A stretch of DNA of 46,989 nt. Source: Gammaproteobacteria bacterium. Its GTDB lineage: Bacteria > Pseudomonadota > Gammaproteobacteria > Steroidobacterales > Steroidobacteraceae. Position numbers and translations under genes: made by a program. Positions within the stretch are counted from its first letter, which is position 1. Each line of letters begins with the position of its first letter. A model generated the notes under the pieces. The model ran no database searches and had not been told where the DNA came from. It saw only the letters and a program-made list of their open reading frames with translations. Of this stretch, positions 7,704 to 16,522 are shown in pieces. The stretch spans positions 1 through 46,989 of the forward strand of contig JANYLM010000020.1 in assembly GCA_025357835.1 (NCBI GenBank). Reading direction: 5' to 3'.

Positions 7704-8798
7704 ATGATCGCCGTTCTCTCGTTGTCGATCTGGCTGTACTTGTTCCTCGCACACGGAAAGTTTTGGTTGTCCCGGCCGGAATTGCTTCCCGCAGTGCCAT
7801 CGCAGCTTCCGGATGTGGACATCGTCGTGCCCGCGCGCGACGAAGCGCATACCATCGGTACCGTCATCGCCTCACTGCTCGCGCAGGATTACGGCGGCAA
7901 GGTCCGAGTCATTCTGGTCGACGATAACTCCACCGACGGCACGGCGGCTCTGGCGGGTGCAGCGGCGAATCTCAGCGTCATCACCCTGCGGTCAAAGCCC
8001 GCGGAGTGGTCCGGCAAATTGTGGGCATTGAGCCAGGGTATTGCGCAGAGCCGCGCTGCCGTTTTGTTGTTTACCGACGCCGACATCATTCACGATCCAA
8101 GGCATCTGTCGGCGCTGGTCGCGAAGCTGCTGGAGTCCGGCACGGACATGGTCAGCGAGATGGTGCGCCTGAACTGCACCAGCCTGGCCGAACGCGCCTT
8201 GGTGCCCGCCTTCATTTATTTCTTCCAAATGCTGTATCCCTTCAGCCGGGTCAATGACCCAAGGTCGAGGGTCGCCGCCGCCGCCGGCGGCACCCTGCTA
8301 ATTCGGCGTGAGGCCCTGCAGCGTATCGGCGGCATCGATGCGATCAAGCATTCCCTGATCGATGATGTGGCGCTGGCGCGGGCTGTGAAGAAATCAGGTT
8401 CGATCTTTCTGGGGCATTCCTGCCTCGCCACGTCCATTCGTGCCTACCCGCATTTTGCCGATGTCTGGCACATGATTTCCCGAACGGCCTTTACGCAATT
8501 GCGCTATTCAGCGGCCCTATTGGGGCTCACCTTACTCGGCCTGACCCTGGTCTGGTGGGTCCCCGCAGGCACGCTGCTCTTCGCCCATGGCTGGACTTTC
8601 GCCGCCGGGCTGGTTGCCTTCTGTCTGTCCGCCTTGAGCTACCTACCCACATTAGCGCGCTATGAGCGCAGCTGCCTATGGGCACTGGCACTGCCGTTGA
8701 TCGCGCTCTTCTACATGGCGGCGACCTGCGGTTCGGCGCTTAATTATTGGCGCGGCAGAGGCGCCCGCTGGAAAAGCCGCGCCTATGGTTCCGAGTAG
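7704..8798 (+). CDS. hpnB: Hopene-associated glycosyltransferase HpnB
   Basis: The 364-residue protein is a membrane-bound GT2 glycosyltransferase. It has an N-terminal membrane segment, then VVPARDEA (41-48), DDNSTDGT (73-80), the metal-binding TDAD (124-127) and IDDVALARA near 217. Two or three membrane segments follow at about 270-345, and the tail ends YWRGRGARWKSRAY. The opening WLYLFLAHGKFW and this tail match the HpnB family linked to hopanoid gene clusters. No squalene-hopene cyclase or other hpn gene is in view. It starts 25 bases after the M24 gene, so they may share a transcript. The sugar acceptor has not been established for the family as far as I know. Confidence 0.85.
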   Translation: MIAVLSLSIWLYLFLAHGKFWLSRPELLPAVPSQLPDVDIVVPARDEAHTIGTVIASLLAQDYGGKVRVILVDDNSTDGTAALAGAAANLSVITLRSKPAEWSGKLWALSQGIAQSRAAVLLFTDADIIHDPRHLSALVAKLLESGTDMVSEMVRLNCTSLAERALVPAFIYFFQMLYPFSRVNDPRSRVAAAAGGTLLIRREALQRIGGIDAIKHSLIDDVALARAVKKSGSIFLGHSCLATSIRAYPHFADVWHMISRTAFTQLRYSAALLGLTLLGLTLVWWVPAGTLLFAHGWTFAAGLVAFCLSALSYLPTLARYERSCLWALALPLIALFYMAATCGSALNYWRGRGARWKSRAYGSE

Positions 8799-8832
8799 CA
8801 CTCGGCGCGTCGCACCCACGTGCGCGGCGTTC

Positions 8833-8854
8833 AATTCGGCAAGACGGCCGAATT
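8833..8854. terminator. Hairpin between convergent hpnB and exported-protein gene
   Basis: Perfect 8-base arms AATTCGGC/GCCGAATT enclose a 6-base loop (AAGACG). It sits 35 bases after the hpnB stop and overlaps the stop codon of the facing gene. A second short hairpin, CCGAGT/ACTCGG, overlaps the hpnB stop (8791-8805). Neither has a long T-run; together they may end transcription from both sides. Confidence 0.45.
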
Positions 8855-9488
8855 AGTCCGCCGCTACCGGCCGGCCAGTGATCGGCCGGACGGTTACCGC
8901 ACGCGGATCCTGCGGCACCGCTCGCAAGGCCTGACCCTTGACTGCAAAGCTGTCCAGCGTGATCTCGTGAGGAAAACAAGCCGTGCGGTATTCGATGTCG
9001 CGCAATGCGAAATTCTTGGTGATGAACTCCTTCATCCCCTGAATCAGCTCGCAGGCACCCTCGCCCATGTAACCGGGCCGCCGCGGCGTCACTTCCAGCG
9101 CCGTCCAGCGAGCATTGACCGTATCAGGCCCTGCCGCACCGGCCATTGGGGCGAGAGTATAGAAGTCCGCGTCCACCCATGCGCTGGGGCTGGGTGCGTT
9201 GCGGGGACCTGGGCAGCCGGTGGCTGAGACATGAATATCCTTGCGCGCCCCTAGATGCAGGAGGAGCGCACGTACCTGATCTTGCAGGCCGTCGCAGGTA
9301 TAGAGCGCGGTGAAGCCCACATAGTTGAAGCCCGCTTTGTGGTGCTGCCACTCGCCGGTAACGAGATCGCTGCGCGAAGCATCGGCAAGCGGCACCGCGG
9401 CGCGGCCGTACTGCGTCCCGCAGGACAAGGCGGCGAGCAAGGCAGCAGCAGCCCCATGAGATATCCATGGTCGATTCGCGTGGCGCAT
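8853..9488 (-). CDS. Exported four-cysteine protein of unknown function (paralogue A)
   Basis: I do not recognise a named family. The 211-residue protein opens with a basic/hydrophobic stretch (SHGAAAALLAALSCG) that looks like a signal peptide, so a periplasmic site is likely. The mature part holds four cysteines (65, 92, 146, 171) that align with those of the protein at 17662-18228 at spacings 27/54/25 against 27/56/25. Shared blocks are GFTALYTCDGL, LGARKD, DFYTLAPM, CELI and DIEYRTACFPHEI. The constant cysteine spacing suggests two disulfides. It is downstream of maeB on the same strand, 86 bases away, and may have its own promoter. Function unknown. Confidence 0.75.
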   Translation of the reverse strand: MRHANRPWISHGAAAALLAALSCGTQYGRAAVPLADASRSDLVTGEWQHHKAGFNYVGFTALYTCDGLQDQVRALLLHLGARKDIHVSATGCPGPRNAPSPSAWVDADFYTLAPMAGAAGPDTVNARWTALEVTPRRPGYMGEGACELIQGMKEFITKNFALRDIEYRTACFPHEITLDSFAVKGQALRAVPQDPRAVTVRPITGRPVAAD

Positions 9489-9574
9489 GAAGAAACCTCA
9501 CACGGTGGGCATACCCCGGCGGTACTAACCCCCTAGACCCGAAATTAAAGCCGGAGTTCAACGTGACCCGCCTG

Positions 9575-11893
9575 TCAGCCGCATCGCTGCGCAGCACGCT
9601 CCCGGCTGGCCTCGACCACGGTGACGGCAGTCATATTGACTAGGCGGCGCACCGTGACTGCCGGCGTCAGAATGTGCGCCGGGGCGGCGCAGCCCAGCAA
9701 TATCGGACCGATGGCGACATTGTGACCCGCCGCCGACTTCAGCAAATTGTAGGCGATGTTGGCGCTGTCGAGATTGGGGCAGACCAACAGGTTGGCGCTG
9801 CCATGCAAGGTGCTGCCTGGGAGGATGGCCTTGCGCGCTGCCTCGTCCAGCGCACAATCGCCGTGCATTTCGCCGTCCACTTCCAACTCCGGCATGCGCT
9901 CGTGCAGCAAAGCCAGCGTGGCCCGCATCTTCAGAGCCGAAGGCGCTTCGCTGCTGCCGAAATTCGAATGCGATAGCAGGGCCACCTTGGGGACAAGGCC
10001 GAACGCACAGAGCTGACCCGCCGCAAGCTGAGTGATCTCCGCTAACTGCAGCGCGCTGGGGTCGAGATTGACGTGAGTGTCCACAATGAATAGCTGGCGC
10101 CCGGGAAGAATCAGCCCGCTCATGGCACCATACACATTGACGCCGGCGCGACGCCCAATGACCTGATCGATGTAGTGCAGGTGCCGCGCGGTGGTACTGA
10201 TGCTCCCGCAAATCAAACCATCCGCCTCACCCTTTTTGAGCAGCATGGCGGCAATCAGCGTGGTGCGGCGGCGCATTTCCAGTTTAGCGTATTGAGCCGT
10301 CACCCCGGCGCGCTCAGTGAGCTTGTGATAGTCCTGCCAATATTCACGGTACCGCTCGTCGTGTTCGGGATTGACCACCGTAAAGTGCTCTCCGATCCGA
10401 ATGCGCAAGCCATAGCGCTTGATGCCGCGCTCTATTACCGCCGGCCTTCCTACCAGAATGGGGGTGGCAAGCTTTTCATCCACGACGATTTGCACGGCGC
10501 GCAGCACGCGCTCACCCTCGCCTTCCGCATAGACGATGCGGCTGCGCTCCGCGGGCAGCGTGCGCGCTGCGGCAAAGATGGGCTGCATCAATGTACCGCT
10601 GTGGTACACGAACTGCAGCAGGCGCTGGCCGTAGGCTTCCAGATCGTCGATGGGTCGAGTGGCGACTCCCGACTCCATGGCGGCCTTGGCCACCGCCGGC
10701 GCGATCTTAACGATGAGCCGCGGGTCGAAGGGTTTGGGGATGATGTATTCCGGACCGAAGGCCACGTCCTCCATGCCCCCGTAAGCGGCGGCCACCACGT
10801 CGCTCTGCTCCTGACGCGCCAACTCGGCGATGGCGTGTACGGCGGCGATTTCCATCGGCCGGTTGATGGTCGTGGCGCCGACATCCAGTGCGCCGCGAAA
10901 GATAAAGGGAAAGCACAGTACATTATTGACCTGGTTGGAATAATCGCTGCGCCCGGTGGCGATGACGGCGTCCTCGCGCACAGCACGCACCTCCTCCGGC
11001 AGGATTTCAGGCGTCGGATTGGCGAGGGCGAGGATCAAAGGTCGGGAAGCCATCCTCTTGACCATGTCTTGCGTGAGCACGCCGCCGGCGGATACGCCGA
11101 GGAACACATCTGCATCGCCGATGACATCCCCCAGAGTACGGGCCCTGGTGGGCTGCGCGAAGCGGGCCTTTTCCGGATCCATCAGCTCCTGCCGGCCCTC
11201 GTAGACGACCCCGGCAAGATCGGTCAACCAAACGTTCTCGCGCACCAACCCTAGGTCCAACAGCAAATCCACGCAGGCCAGCGCCGCGGCGCCCGCGCCG
11301 CTCACCACCATTTTAATTTTCCCGATGTCCTTGCCCACCACCTGCAGCCCATTGATGCAGGCCGCACCGACGATGATGGCGGTGCCGTGTTGGTCATCGT
11401 GGAACACCGGGATTTTCATGCGCCGGCGCAGCTCGCGCTCGACCAGGAAACACTCCGGAGCTTTGATGTCTTCGAGATTGATGCCGCCGAAGGTCGGCTC
11501 GAGGGCGGCAATGAGTTCCACCAGCTTCATCGGATCGCGCTGTTCGACCTCTATGTCAAATACGTCGATGCCGGCGAATTTCTTGAACAGCACCGCCTTT
11601 CCTTCCATCACCGGCTTGGCCGCGAGCGGCCCGATGGCCCCCAACCCCAGCACAGCGGTGCCATTCGTGATGACCCCGACCAAGTTGCCGCGCGCGGTGA
11701 AGCGAAAGACATTGAGCGGGTCCAGAGCGATGGCTTCGCTCGCCGCGGCCACGCCCGGCGAATACGCCAGCGCCAAATCGCTCTGGTTAAGCAATTGCTT
11801 GGTGGCCGTAATCGACAGCTTTCCGGGAGTCGGAAATTCGTGATAATCGAGGGCCGCCTTTTTGCGTGCTTCCTTCATGTCGTCGCTTTTCAA
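9575..11893 (-). CDS. maeB: NADP-dependent malic enzyme, fused to phosphotransacetylase-like domain
   Basis: The 772-residue protein converts malate to pyruvate and CO2 with NADP reduction. Residues of about 15-150 are the malic N-terminal domain, with [10 protein letters not shown] near 42-51, Lys in [17 protein letters not shown] and the metal site [10 protein letters not shown] near 164-173. The NAD-binding domain follows to about 410. The C-terminal 330 residues resemble phosphate acetyltransferase, as in E. coli MaeB, and usually act in acetyl-CoA sensing rather than catalysis. A TTG at 11893 has AAGGA 6 bases upstream; the ATG at 11878 is an alternative without it. A TAAAAT box at 11949-11954 could be its -10. 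Confidence 0.95.
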   Translation of the reverse strand: MKSDDMKEARKKAALDYHEFPTPGKLSITATKQLLNQSDLALAYSPGVAAASEAIALDPLNVFRFTARGNLVGVITNGTAVLGLGAIGPLAAKPVMEGKAVLFKKFAGIDVFDIEVEQRDPMKLVELIAALEPTFGGINLEDIKAPECFLVERELRRRMKIPVFHDDQHGTAIIVGAACINGLQVVGKDIGKIKMVVSGAGAAALACVDLLLDLGLVRENVWLTDLAGVVYEGRQELMDPEKARFAQPTRARTLGDVIGDADVFLGVSAGGVLTQDMVKRMASRPLILALANPTPEILPEEVRAVREDAVIATGRSDYSNQVNNVLCFPFIFRGALDVGATTINRPMEIAAVHAIAELARQEQSDVVAAAYGGMEDVAFGPEYIIPKPFDPRLIVKIAPAVAKAAMESGVATRPIDDLEAYGQRLLQFVYHSGTLMQPIFAAARTLPAERSRIVYAEGEGERVLRAVQIVVDEKLATPILVGRPAVIERGIKRYGLRIRIGEHFTVVNPEHDERYREYWQDYHKLTERAGVTAQYAKLEMRRRTTLIAAMLLKKGEADGLICGSISTTARHLHYIDQVIGRRAGVNVYGAMSGLILPGRQLFIVDTHVNLDPSALQLAEITQLAAGQLCAFGLVPKVALLSHSNFGSSEAPSALKMRATLALLHERMPELEVDGEMHGDCALDEAARKAILPGSTLHGSANLLVCPNLDSANIAYNLLKSAAGHNVAIGPILLGCAAPAHILTPAVTVRRLVNMTAVTVVEASRERAAQRCG

Positions 11894-12081
11894 TTAGGAT
11901 CCTTGTGTTTGCGGCGCGACCTGCGGCCCGCCGTTGGGAAAACCTTGGATTTTAGCGTAGCCCCGGCTTGAAATCATGCGGCCTGGTGGAGTGAATTGAT
12001 AACGACGTTGTACGGAGAATGGGACTAAACTTGAGGCCTGGGTGATTCGGCGGGTTAACCTCTCATTCGGAGGATGCGGCC

Positions 12082-12849
12082 ATGGGCACTACACTCGTCA
12101 GCGGTGCGGATGAGACTTTGCATGTCGAGGTCATGCGAGTCCCGATTTACCAGCCAATCCTGTGGTTGCGGGACGGCTGGCTCGATATGAGCGGAGCGGC
12201 CAGCTTGGGCTACGGCGCGTTGGTTGTGGCGCTGGGTTGGACCGTTCTGGTGTTTTTCGGCACTCACCCCTACCTCATCGCGGCAGCAATTTCCGGGTTC
12301 TTGCTGGTTGGGCCCCTGATGTCGGCCGGCTTATGTGAGATATCGCGCCGCCTTTCCCAAGGCCAGTCCGCATCCTTCGATGACTCCTTCGACGGATTTA
12401 ACCGCAATGCGCCGGCGTTGTTTGAGTTCGGGGTCATTCTGGCCATCTGCGCCGCCGTGTGGTTCGGGATCTCGGCGCTGGTCCTCGGCACCGTGTTTCA
12501 CATTGCCGCGCCCGATATAAGTGAAACTCTGTATCGGGGATTTTTCGACTCGACCAATCGGTCGCAAGTTTTGGCCTATATTGTCATCGGCGGAGTACTG
12601 GCAACCGGGGTGTTCGCCGTGTCCGTGGTATCGGTTCCGATGATTATCGATCAGCACGCCTCGGCAGGACAGGCGATGCGCACCAGCGTCAACGTGGTAG
12701 TTCATAATATCCCGGCGATGATCGTTTGGAGCGCGTTGATCCTGGCGCTGACGATCATCGGCTACGCGCCGCTGCTCTTCGGTCTGGTCTTCATTGCGCC
12801 GCTGTTGGGGCATACCACTTGGCATGCGTACAAGGGCATGGTTCGCTGA
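12082..12849 (+). CDS. DUF2189 integral membrane protein
   Basis: The 255-residue protein matches the DUF2189 pattern near the N-terminus (WLRDGWLDMSGAASLGYGAL, about 29-48). It has long hydrophobic stretches at about 42-58, 63-85, 112-135, 160-190 and 207-240, consistent with five or six inner-membrane helices. A strong Shine-Dalgarno, CGGAGGA, precedes the ATG. It stands alone: maeB is divergent on the left and topoisomerase IB is convergent 10 bases to the right. The family has no settled function to my knowledge. Confidence 0.8.
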   Translation: MGTTLVSGADETLHVEVMRVPIYQPILWLRDGWLDMSGAASLGYGALVVALGWTVLVFFGTHPYLIAAAISGFLLVGPLMSAGLCEISRRLSQGQSASFDDSFDGFNRNAPALFEFGVILAICAAVWFGISALVLGTVFHIAAPDISETLYRGFFDSTNRSQVLAYIVIGGVLATGVFAVSVVSVPMIIDQHASAGQAMRTSVNVVVHNIPAMIVWSALILALTIIGYAPLLFGLVFIAPLLGHTTWHAYKGMVR

Positions 12850-12859
12850 AGCCAATCGC

Positions 12860-13990
12860 CTACGGTATGGACCGGGGGCCCGAGCGTCGCGCTTCAAATT
12901 GACCGTGGGAGACCGCGGCCTCGCGCCGCAGGAAGGCCAGTACCAGGGTTTCCGCCTTGCGGGGAGCCGCCAGATTAAGGCTGCCGTTGAAAACCTTGTG
13001 AATGACGCCTGAGCGCCATGATGCGAATATCGCGGGGTTGATATAGGACTTCCGGCAAACCGCGGGAGTGTTGCGCAGTTTAGCGGCCACCTGCCTAACT
13101 ACCTCGGCGATCTCACTTTTCAAGGCTCGTTCGCTCACAATCTCAGGCAACGGGGTGCGCGCCAGCAATGTGATGGCGTGCAGGGTTGCGCCCCAGGTGC
13201 GAAAGTCCTTGGCGGTGAAATCATCCCCCATTGCCTCGCGTAGGTAATCGTTGACCTGACCTGAATCGATGGGACAGCGCTGACCGTCGTCGCTCACGTA
13301 TTGGAACAGATGCTGGCCCGGAATTTCCTGGCAGCGCCGCACGATCTGCGCGATGCGTCTGTCGTCGATGTGTACTTCATGCTGGACTCCGCCCTTGCCC
13401 CGGAAATTCAAGACGGCGCGTCCGTCGCGAATGAAGCTGACATGGCGGTTGCGCAGCGTGGTCAGGCCGAAGCTTTTGTTGTCGCGGGCGTATTCGGTAT
13501 TGCCGATGCGCACCCGCGTAGCGTCGAGAATGCTGACGACAACGGCCAGAACCTTTTCGCGCGGCAGGCCCGGTAACCCTAAGTCGCGCCGGAGTTTGCG
13601 CCGTAATTTACTTAGGGCTTCGCCGAAGGCCACCATACGGTCGAACTTCGCGCTATCGCGTACCTGACGCCATTCGGGATGATAGCGGTACTGCTTTCGA
13701 CCGCGCGCGTCCCGTCCCGTCGCCTGCAAATGGCCGCGCGCCTTCGGGGAAATCCACACGTCTCGATACGCCGGCGGGATTGCGAGACTGGCGATGCGCT
13801 TCAGTTCCTTGGCGGCGGCGAGCCTGCGGTTCTGCGGAGTTAGATATCGAAAGCCCTTGCCCGCGCGCAGGCGCCGGATGCCGGGCTCGGCGTCCGATTC
13901 ATAGATCAGCCCTGCTTCCACCGCCATTTGCGCCGCTTCCGCCGCAACGCCGGTGAGATTGGCTACCGCCAGTGAAGACTTCAAGCTCAT
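12860..13990 (-). CDS. DNA topoisomerase IB
   Basis: The 376-residue protein is a poxvirus-like bacterial type IB topoisomerase, which relaxes supercoils by nicking one strand through a 3'-phosphotyrosine. The catalytic set is visible: Arg161 in RIGN, Lys199 in FRGKGG, Arg264 in DFRTWGAT and the nucleophile Tyr316 in CRKSYINP. The N-terminal clamp domain covers about 35-115. The ATG at 13990 lacks a good ribosome site. A tandem 11-base repeat lies 66-89 bases upstream. It is found alone, without a Ku or LigD neighbour. All key residues are present, so it should be active. Confidence 0.93.
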   Translation of the reverse strand: MSLKSSLAVANLTGVAAEAAQMAVEAGLIYESDAEPGIRRLRAGKGFRYLTPQNRRLAAAKELKRIASLAIPPAYRDVWISPKARGHLQATGRDARGRKQYRYHPEWRQVRDSAKFDRMVAFGEALSKLRRKLRRDLGLPGLPREKVLAVVVSILDATRVRIGNTEYARDNKSFGLTTLRNRHVSFIRDGRAVLNFRGKGGVQHEVHIDDRRIAQIVRRCQEIPGQHLFQYVSDDGQRCPIDSGQVNDYLREAMGDDFTAKDFRTWGATLHAITLLARTPLPEIVSERALKSEIAEVVRQVAAKLRNTPAVCRKSYINPAIFASWRSGVIHKVFNGSLNLAAPRKAETLVLAFLRREAAVSHGQFEARRSGPRSIP

Positions 13991-14055
13991 GGCGACAAAT
14001 TGTTAGCCAAGCGAAAGTCTCCGCGCTAGAGACATTCGCGCCAAACTGTGGATTT

Positions 14056-14079
14056 TGTGACGCAATTCTGTGACGCAAT
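14056..14079. repeat. Tandem TGTGACGCAAT repeat upstream of topoisomerase IB
   Basis: The 11-mer TGTGACGCAAT occurs at 14056-14066 and again at 14069-14079 with a 13-base period. It lies between the permease stop and the topoisomerase start. A half-copy in inverted form (GCGTCA) occurs at 14132-14137. The period is a little over one helical turn, as for side-by-side protein binding sites. A regulatory role is inferred. Confidence 0.5.
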
Positions 14080-14155
14080 AGATAGAACCGGCCGCCGCGG
14101 CGCGGCTACTGCGTTCACCCTGCCGGCCACAGCGTCAAATTGCGCCGGCGAGAGG

Positions 14156-15493
14156 TTAAATCTCGAGGGCGACCGGCTTTTTCGAACGCGATGTCAGAAT
14201 GAGAAAGTACAGAACGCCGATGCCGATCCAGTAAGCGCCGAGAATCTTCGCGGCGCGATCCATTTCATAAAGTACGTACAGGATGATGGACAATCCCATC
14301 ACCGGAAAAACTATATGCCTTAGCCAATCGCCGCTGCGCCGGCGAATGAAATAGTGATTGATCACGGAAAGATGCAGCAGCACGAATCCCGTCAACGCGC
14401 CGAAGTTGACGATGCGGGTGAGATTATCAATGCGGTCGGCAAAGAAAAGCCCCACCAGCAGCGACACCACAGCAACCACCAGCGTGCTCACATACGGAGT
14501 CTTGTAGCGTGGATGCACCCTGGCCAAGACCGCAGGCAGCTTACCGTCGCGGGCCATCGCAAAAAGTATGCGTGAAACGGCGGCCTGGGCGGCCATGGCA
14601 TTCGCGATTGCAGAGGCGATCACGACCGCTAAAATTGTGACCAGACGCAGCGTTGCGCCGCCGGCGCGTTCCGCCACCTCGTAGAACGCCGTGTCGGCGG
14701 AGGCAAACTGCATCCCTTGGGCCAAATCGGTGGCGACCCACGTCTGCAGCATGAACAGGGCCCCGACCAAGACTAAGGACAGCACCGTTGCCCGGCCGAT
14801 GGCATTCTGGCTGCCACGATTCTCTTCGGAAAGCGTGGATATGCCGTCGAAGCCGAGGAAGGACAGCACCGCAATCGACGTGGCGCCCGCCACCGTCGAG
14901 AGCGAAAACACCCCGGCGTTGTAGATAGGCTTGAGTGTCAGCCCGCCCGCGCCCGCGCCGCCGTGCAGGGCAAGCAGTCCCAAAACGACAAATAGGCCTA
15001 AAGTCGCCAATTCCATGACCAGCATGTACCGATTGATTCGCGCGGTGAATTCAATGCCGAGCAAATTAACCATGGCATTGAAGGAAACGAAAGCGGCCAG
15101 CCAGCCCCAGGCAGGAACGGCCGGGAAAATCGGCCGCAGCGCCGCCGCGCTGAACAGATACAGCAGCGACGGCACCAGAATGTAATCCAGCAGAATCAGC
15201 CAGCCGGAGAAGAAGCCGGCAATTTCGTGCAACCCGCGTTGCGCATAGGTATACACGGATCCCGCCAGGGGAAACGCACGCGACATGGCCGCGTAACTGA
15301 GCGCAGTAAAAAACATGCCGATGAGACCTACCAGGTAGGCCAGCGGCACCATGCCCTTGGCGTCGTTCCACACAAATCCGAATACCGAGAAGGGGGCGAT
15401 CGGCACCATGAAAATCATGCCGTAGACCACCAGATCCCGGGTGCTCAGGACGCGGCTCAATTGTTCTTTGTAACCGAATTCTTGTAGGGACAT
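14156..15493 (-). CDS. APC-family amino acid permease
   Basis: The protein is 445 residues from the ATG at 15493 (MSLQEFGYKEQL). A longer frame to 15655 would run into the divergent amidase gene and adds 54 residues unlike any permease, so the short start is chosen. The opening RDLVVYGMIFMVPIAPFSVFG is the typical first APC helix, and about twelve hydrophobic segments follow, with GFDGISTLSEENR near 225-237. The protein imports amino acids or amines by proton symport at the inner membrane. It is divergent from an acetamidase/formamidase, suggesting joint uptake and hydrolysis of an amide or amine. The substrate is not determined by sequence. Confidence 0.88.
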   Translation of the reverse strand: MSLQEFGYKEQLSRVLSTRDLVVYGMIFMVPIAPFSVFGFVWNDAKGMVPLAYLVGLIGMFFTALSYAAMSRAFPLAGSVYTYAQRGLHEIAGFFSGWLILLDYILVPSLLYLFSAAALRPIFPAVPAWGWLAAFVSFNAMVNLLGIEFTARINRYMLVMELATLGLFVVLGLLALHGGAGAGGLTLKPIYNAGVFSLSTVAGATSIAVLSFLGFDGISTLSEENRGSQNAIGRATVLSLVLVGALFMLQTWVATDLAQGMQFASADTAFYEVAERAGGATLRLVTILAVVIASAIANAMAAQAAVSRILFAMARDGKLPAVLARVHPRYKTPYVSTLVVAVVSLLVGLFFADRIDNLTRIVNFGALTGFVLLHLSVINHYFIRRRSGDWLRHIVFPVMGLSIILYVLYEMDRAAKILGAYWIGIGVLYFLILTSRSKKPVALEI

Positions 15494-15569
15494 GCGCGGC
15501 AGTCTAGCGCAAGACCTCATGGACGCTGCTAGCTTCGGCTCGGGTGTGCATAGCGCGCCCCGGATTTTG

Positions 15570-15575
15570 TACAAT
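15570..15575 (+). promoter_or_regulatory. TACAAT -10 box directly before the amidase start
   Basis: TACAAT ends 5 bases before the ATG at 15581. If used as a -10 box, transcription would begin at or within a base or two of the start codon, giving a leaderless mRNA. No clear -35 hexamer is seen at 16-18 bases upstream, which weakens the call. Confidence 0.35.
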
Positions 15576-15580
15576 ACCCC

Positions 15581-16519
15581 ATGAACAAAACGCACGCACA
15601 CACCATTCATCAACAACACTATGGCTGGGATCATAGTTTCGCTCCGGCAGTGCACATCGCGCCCGGAGAGTCATTGGAGTTCGACGTCTCCGACGCGTCC
15701 GGGGGACAGCTTGGCGCCTCTTCGACAATGGCCGATGTAGCTGGGCTGGACTTCTCCAGGGTCAATCCCGTCGCGGGCCCTGTGTTCGTCGATGGCGCGC
15801 AGGCCGGAGATATCCTGAAGGTCACCCTGCTGTCCTTCGCTCCCTCGGGATGGGGTTGGACGGCGAACATTCCCGGCTTCGGCCTGTTGGCGGATGAATT
15901 CAAGGAAGCCGCACTGCACTTATGGAGCTATGATCCGAAAACCCTGGCGCCGGCGCTGTTCGGCCGATGGGGCAAGGTGCCGTTGAAGCCCTTTACCGGA
16001 ACGATCGGCGTGGCGCCCGCCGAACCGGGCCTGCACAGCATAGTTCCCCCGCGCCGCGTCGGCGGAAACATGGATGTCCGCGACATCGCTCTGGGCACTG
16101 AATTATTCCTGCCCGTCGAAGTCGCCGGCGCCTTATTTTCGGTCGGCGATACCCATGCGGCGCAGGGCGACGGCGAGGTGTGCGGTACCGCCATCGAAAG
16201 TCCGATGCGGGTTGCGCTGCGGTTCGATTTAGTGAAGCAACAGCCGCTCGCTTTTCCGCGCTTCAGAACCCCAGGACCCGTGACCCGCCATCTGGACGCT
16301 TTAGGTTATGAAGTAACCACGGGAATAGGCCCGGATTTGATGCAGGCAGCGCGTGCGTCCGTTCGGTCGATGATCGAACTACTCAGCCGCCAACACGGCA
16401 TGCCCGCCATCGATGCCTATCTCTTGTGCAGCGTCTGCGGCGATCTGCGCATCAGCGAAATCGTCGACATCCCGAACTGGACGGTGTCGTTCTACTTTCC
16501 ACGCCTGGTATTCGACTGA
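15581..16519 (+). CDS. Acetamidase/formamidase family protein
   Basis: The 312-residue protein follows the FmdA/AmdA pattern: an N-terminal beta-rich part with GESLEFDVSDASGGQ (28-42) and GPVFVDGAQAGD (66-77), then GGNMDVRDI near 161-169 and the strongly conserved SVGDTHAAQGDGEVCGTAIE near 187-206. This block holds the likely catalytic and metal residues Asp/His/Glu. Members hydrolyse formamide, acetamide or similar short amides to ammonia and acid in the cytoplasm. It is divergent from the APC permease, with an 87-base gap. No Shine-Dalgarno is visible; a TACAAT box abuts the ATG, so the mRNA may be leaderless. Confidence 0.9.
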   Translation: MNKTHAHTIHQQHYGWDHSFAPAVHIAPGESLEFDVSDASGGQLGASSTMADVAGLDFSRVNPVAGPVFVDGAQAGDILKVTLLSFAPSGWGWTANIPGFGLLADEFKEAALHLWSYDPKTLAPALFGRWGKVPLKPFTGTIGVAPAEPGLHSIVPPRRVGGNMDVRDIALGTELFLPVEVAGALFSVGDTHAAQGDGEVCGTAIESPMRVALRFDLVKQQPLAFPRFRTPGPVTRHLDALGYEVTTGIGPDLMQAARASVRSMIELLSRQHGMPAIDAYLLCSVCGDLRISEIVDIPNWTVSFYFPRLVFD

Positions 16520-16522
16520 GTC

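Noticed and set aside
9674..11971. Long plus-strand open frames opposite maeB (up to 359 codons)
   Set aside because: They lie wholly antisense to a complete, well-matched MaeB and show no domain pattern; typical of GC-rich shadow frames.
15494..15655. N-terminal extension of the APC permease by 54 residues
   Set aside because: It runs into the divergent amidase gene and lacks permease-like sequence; the ATG at 15493 fits the family.
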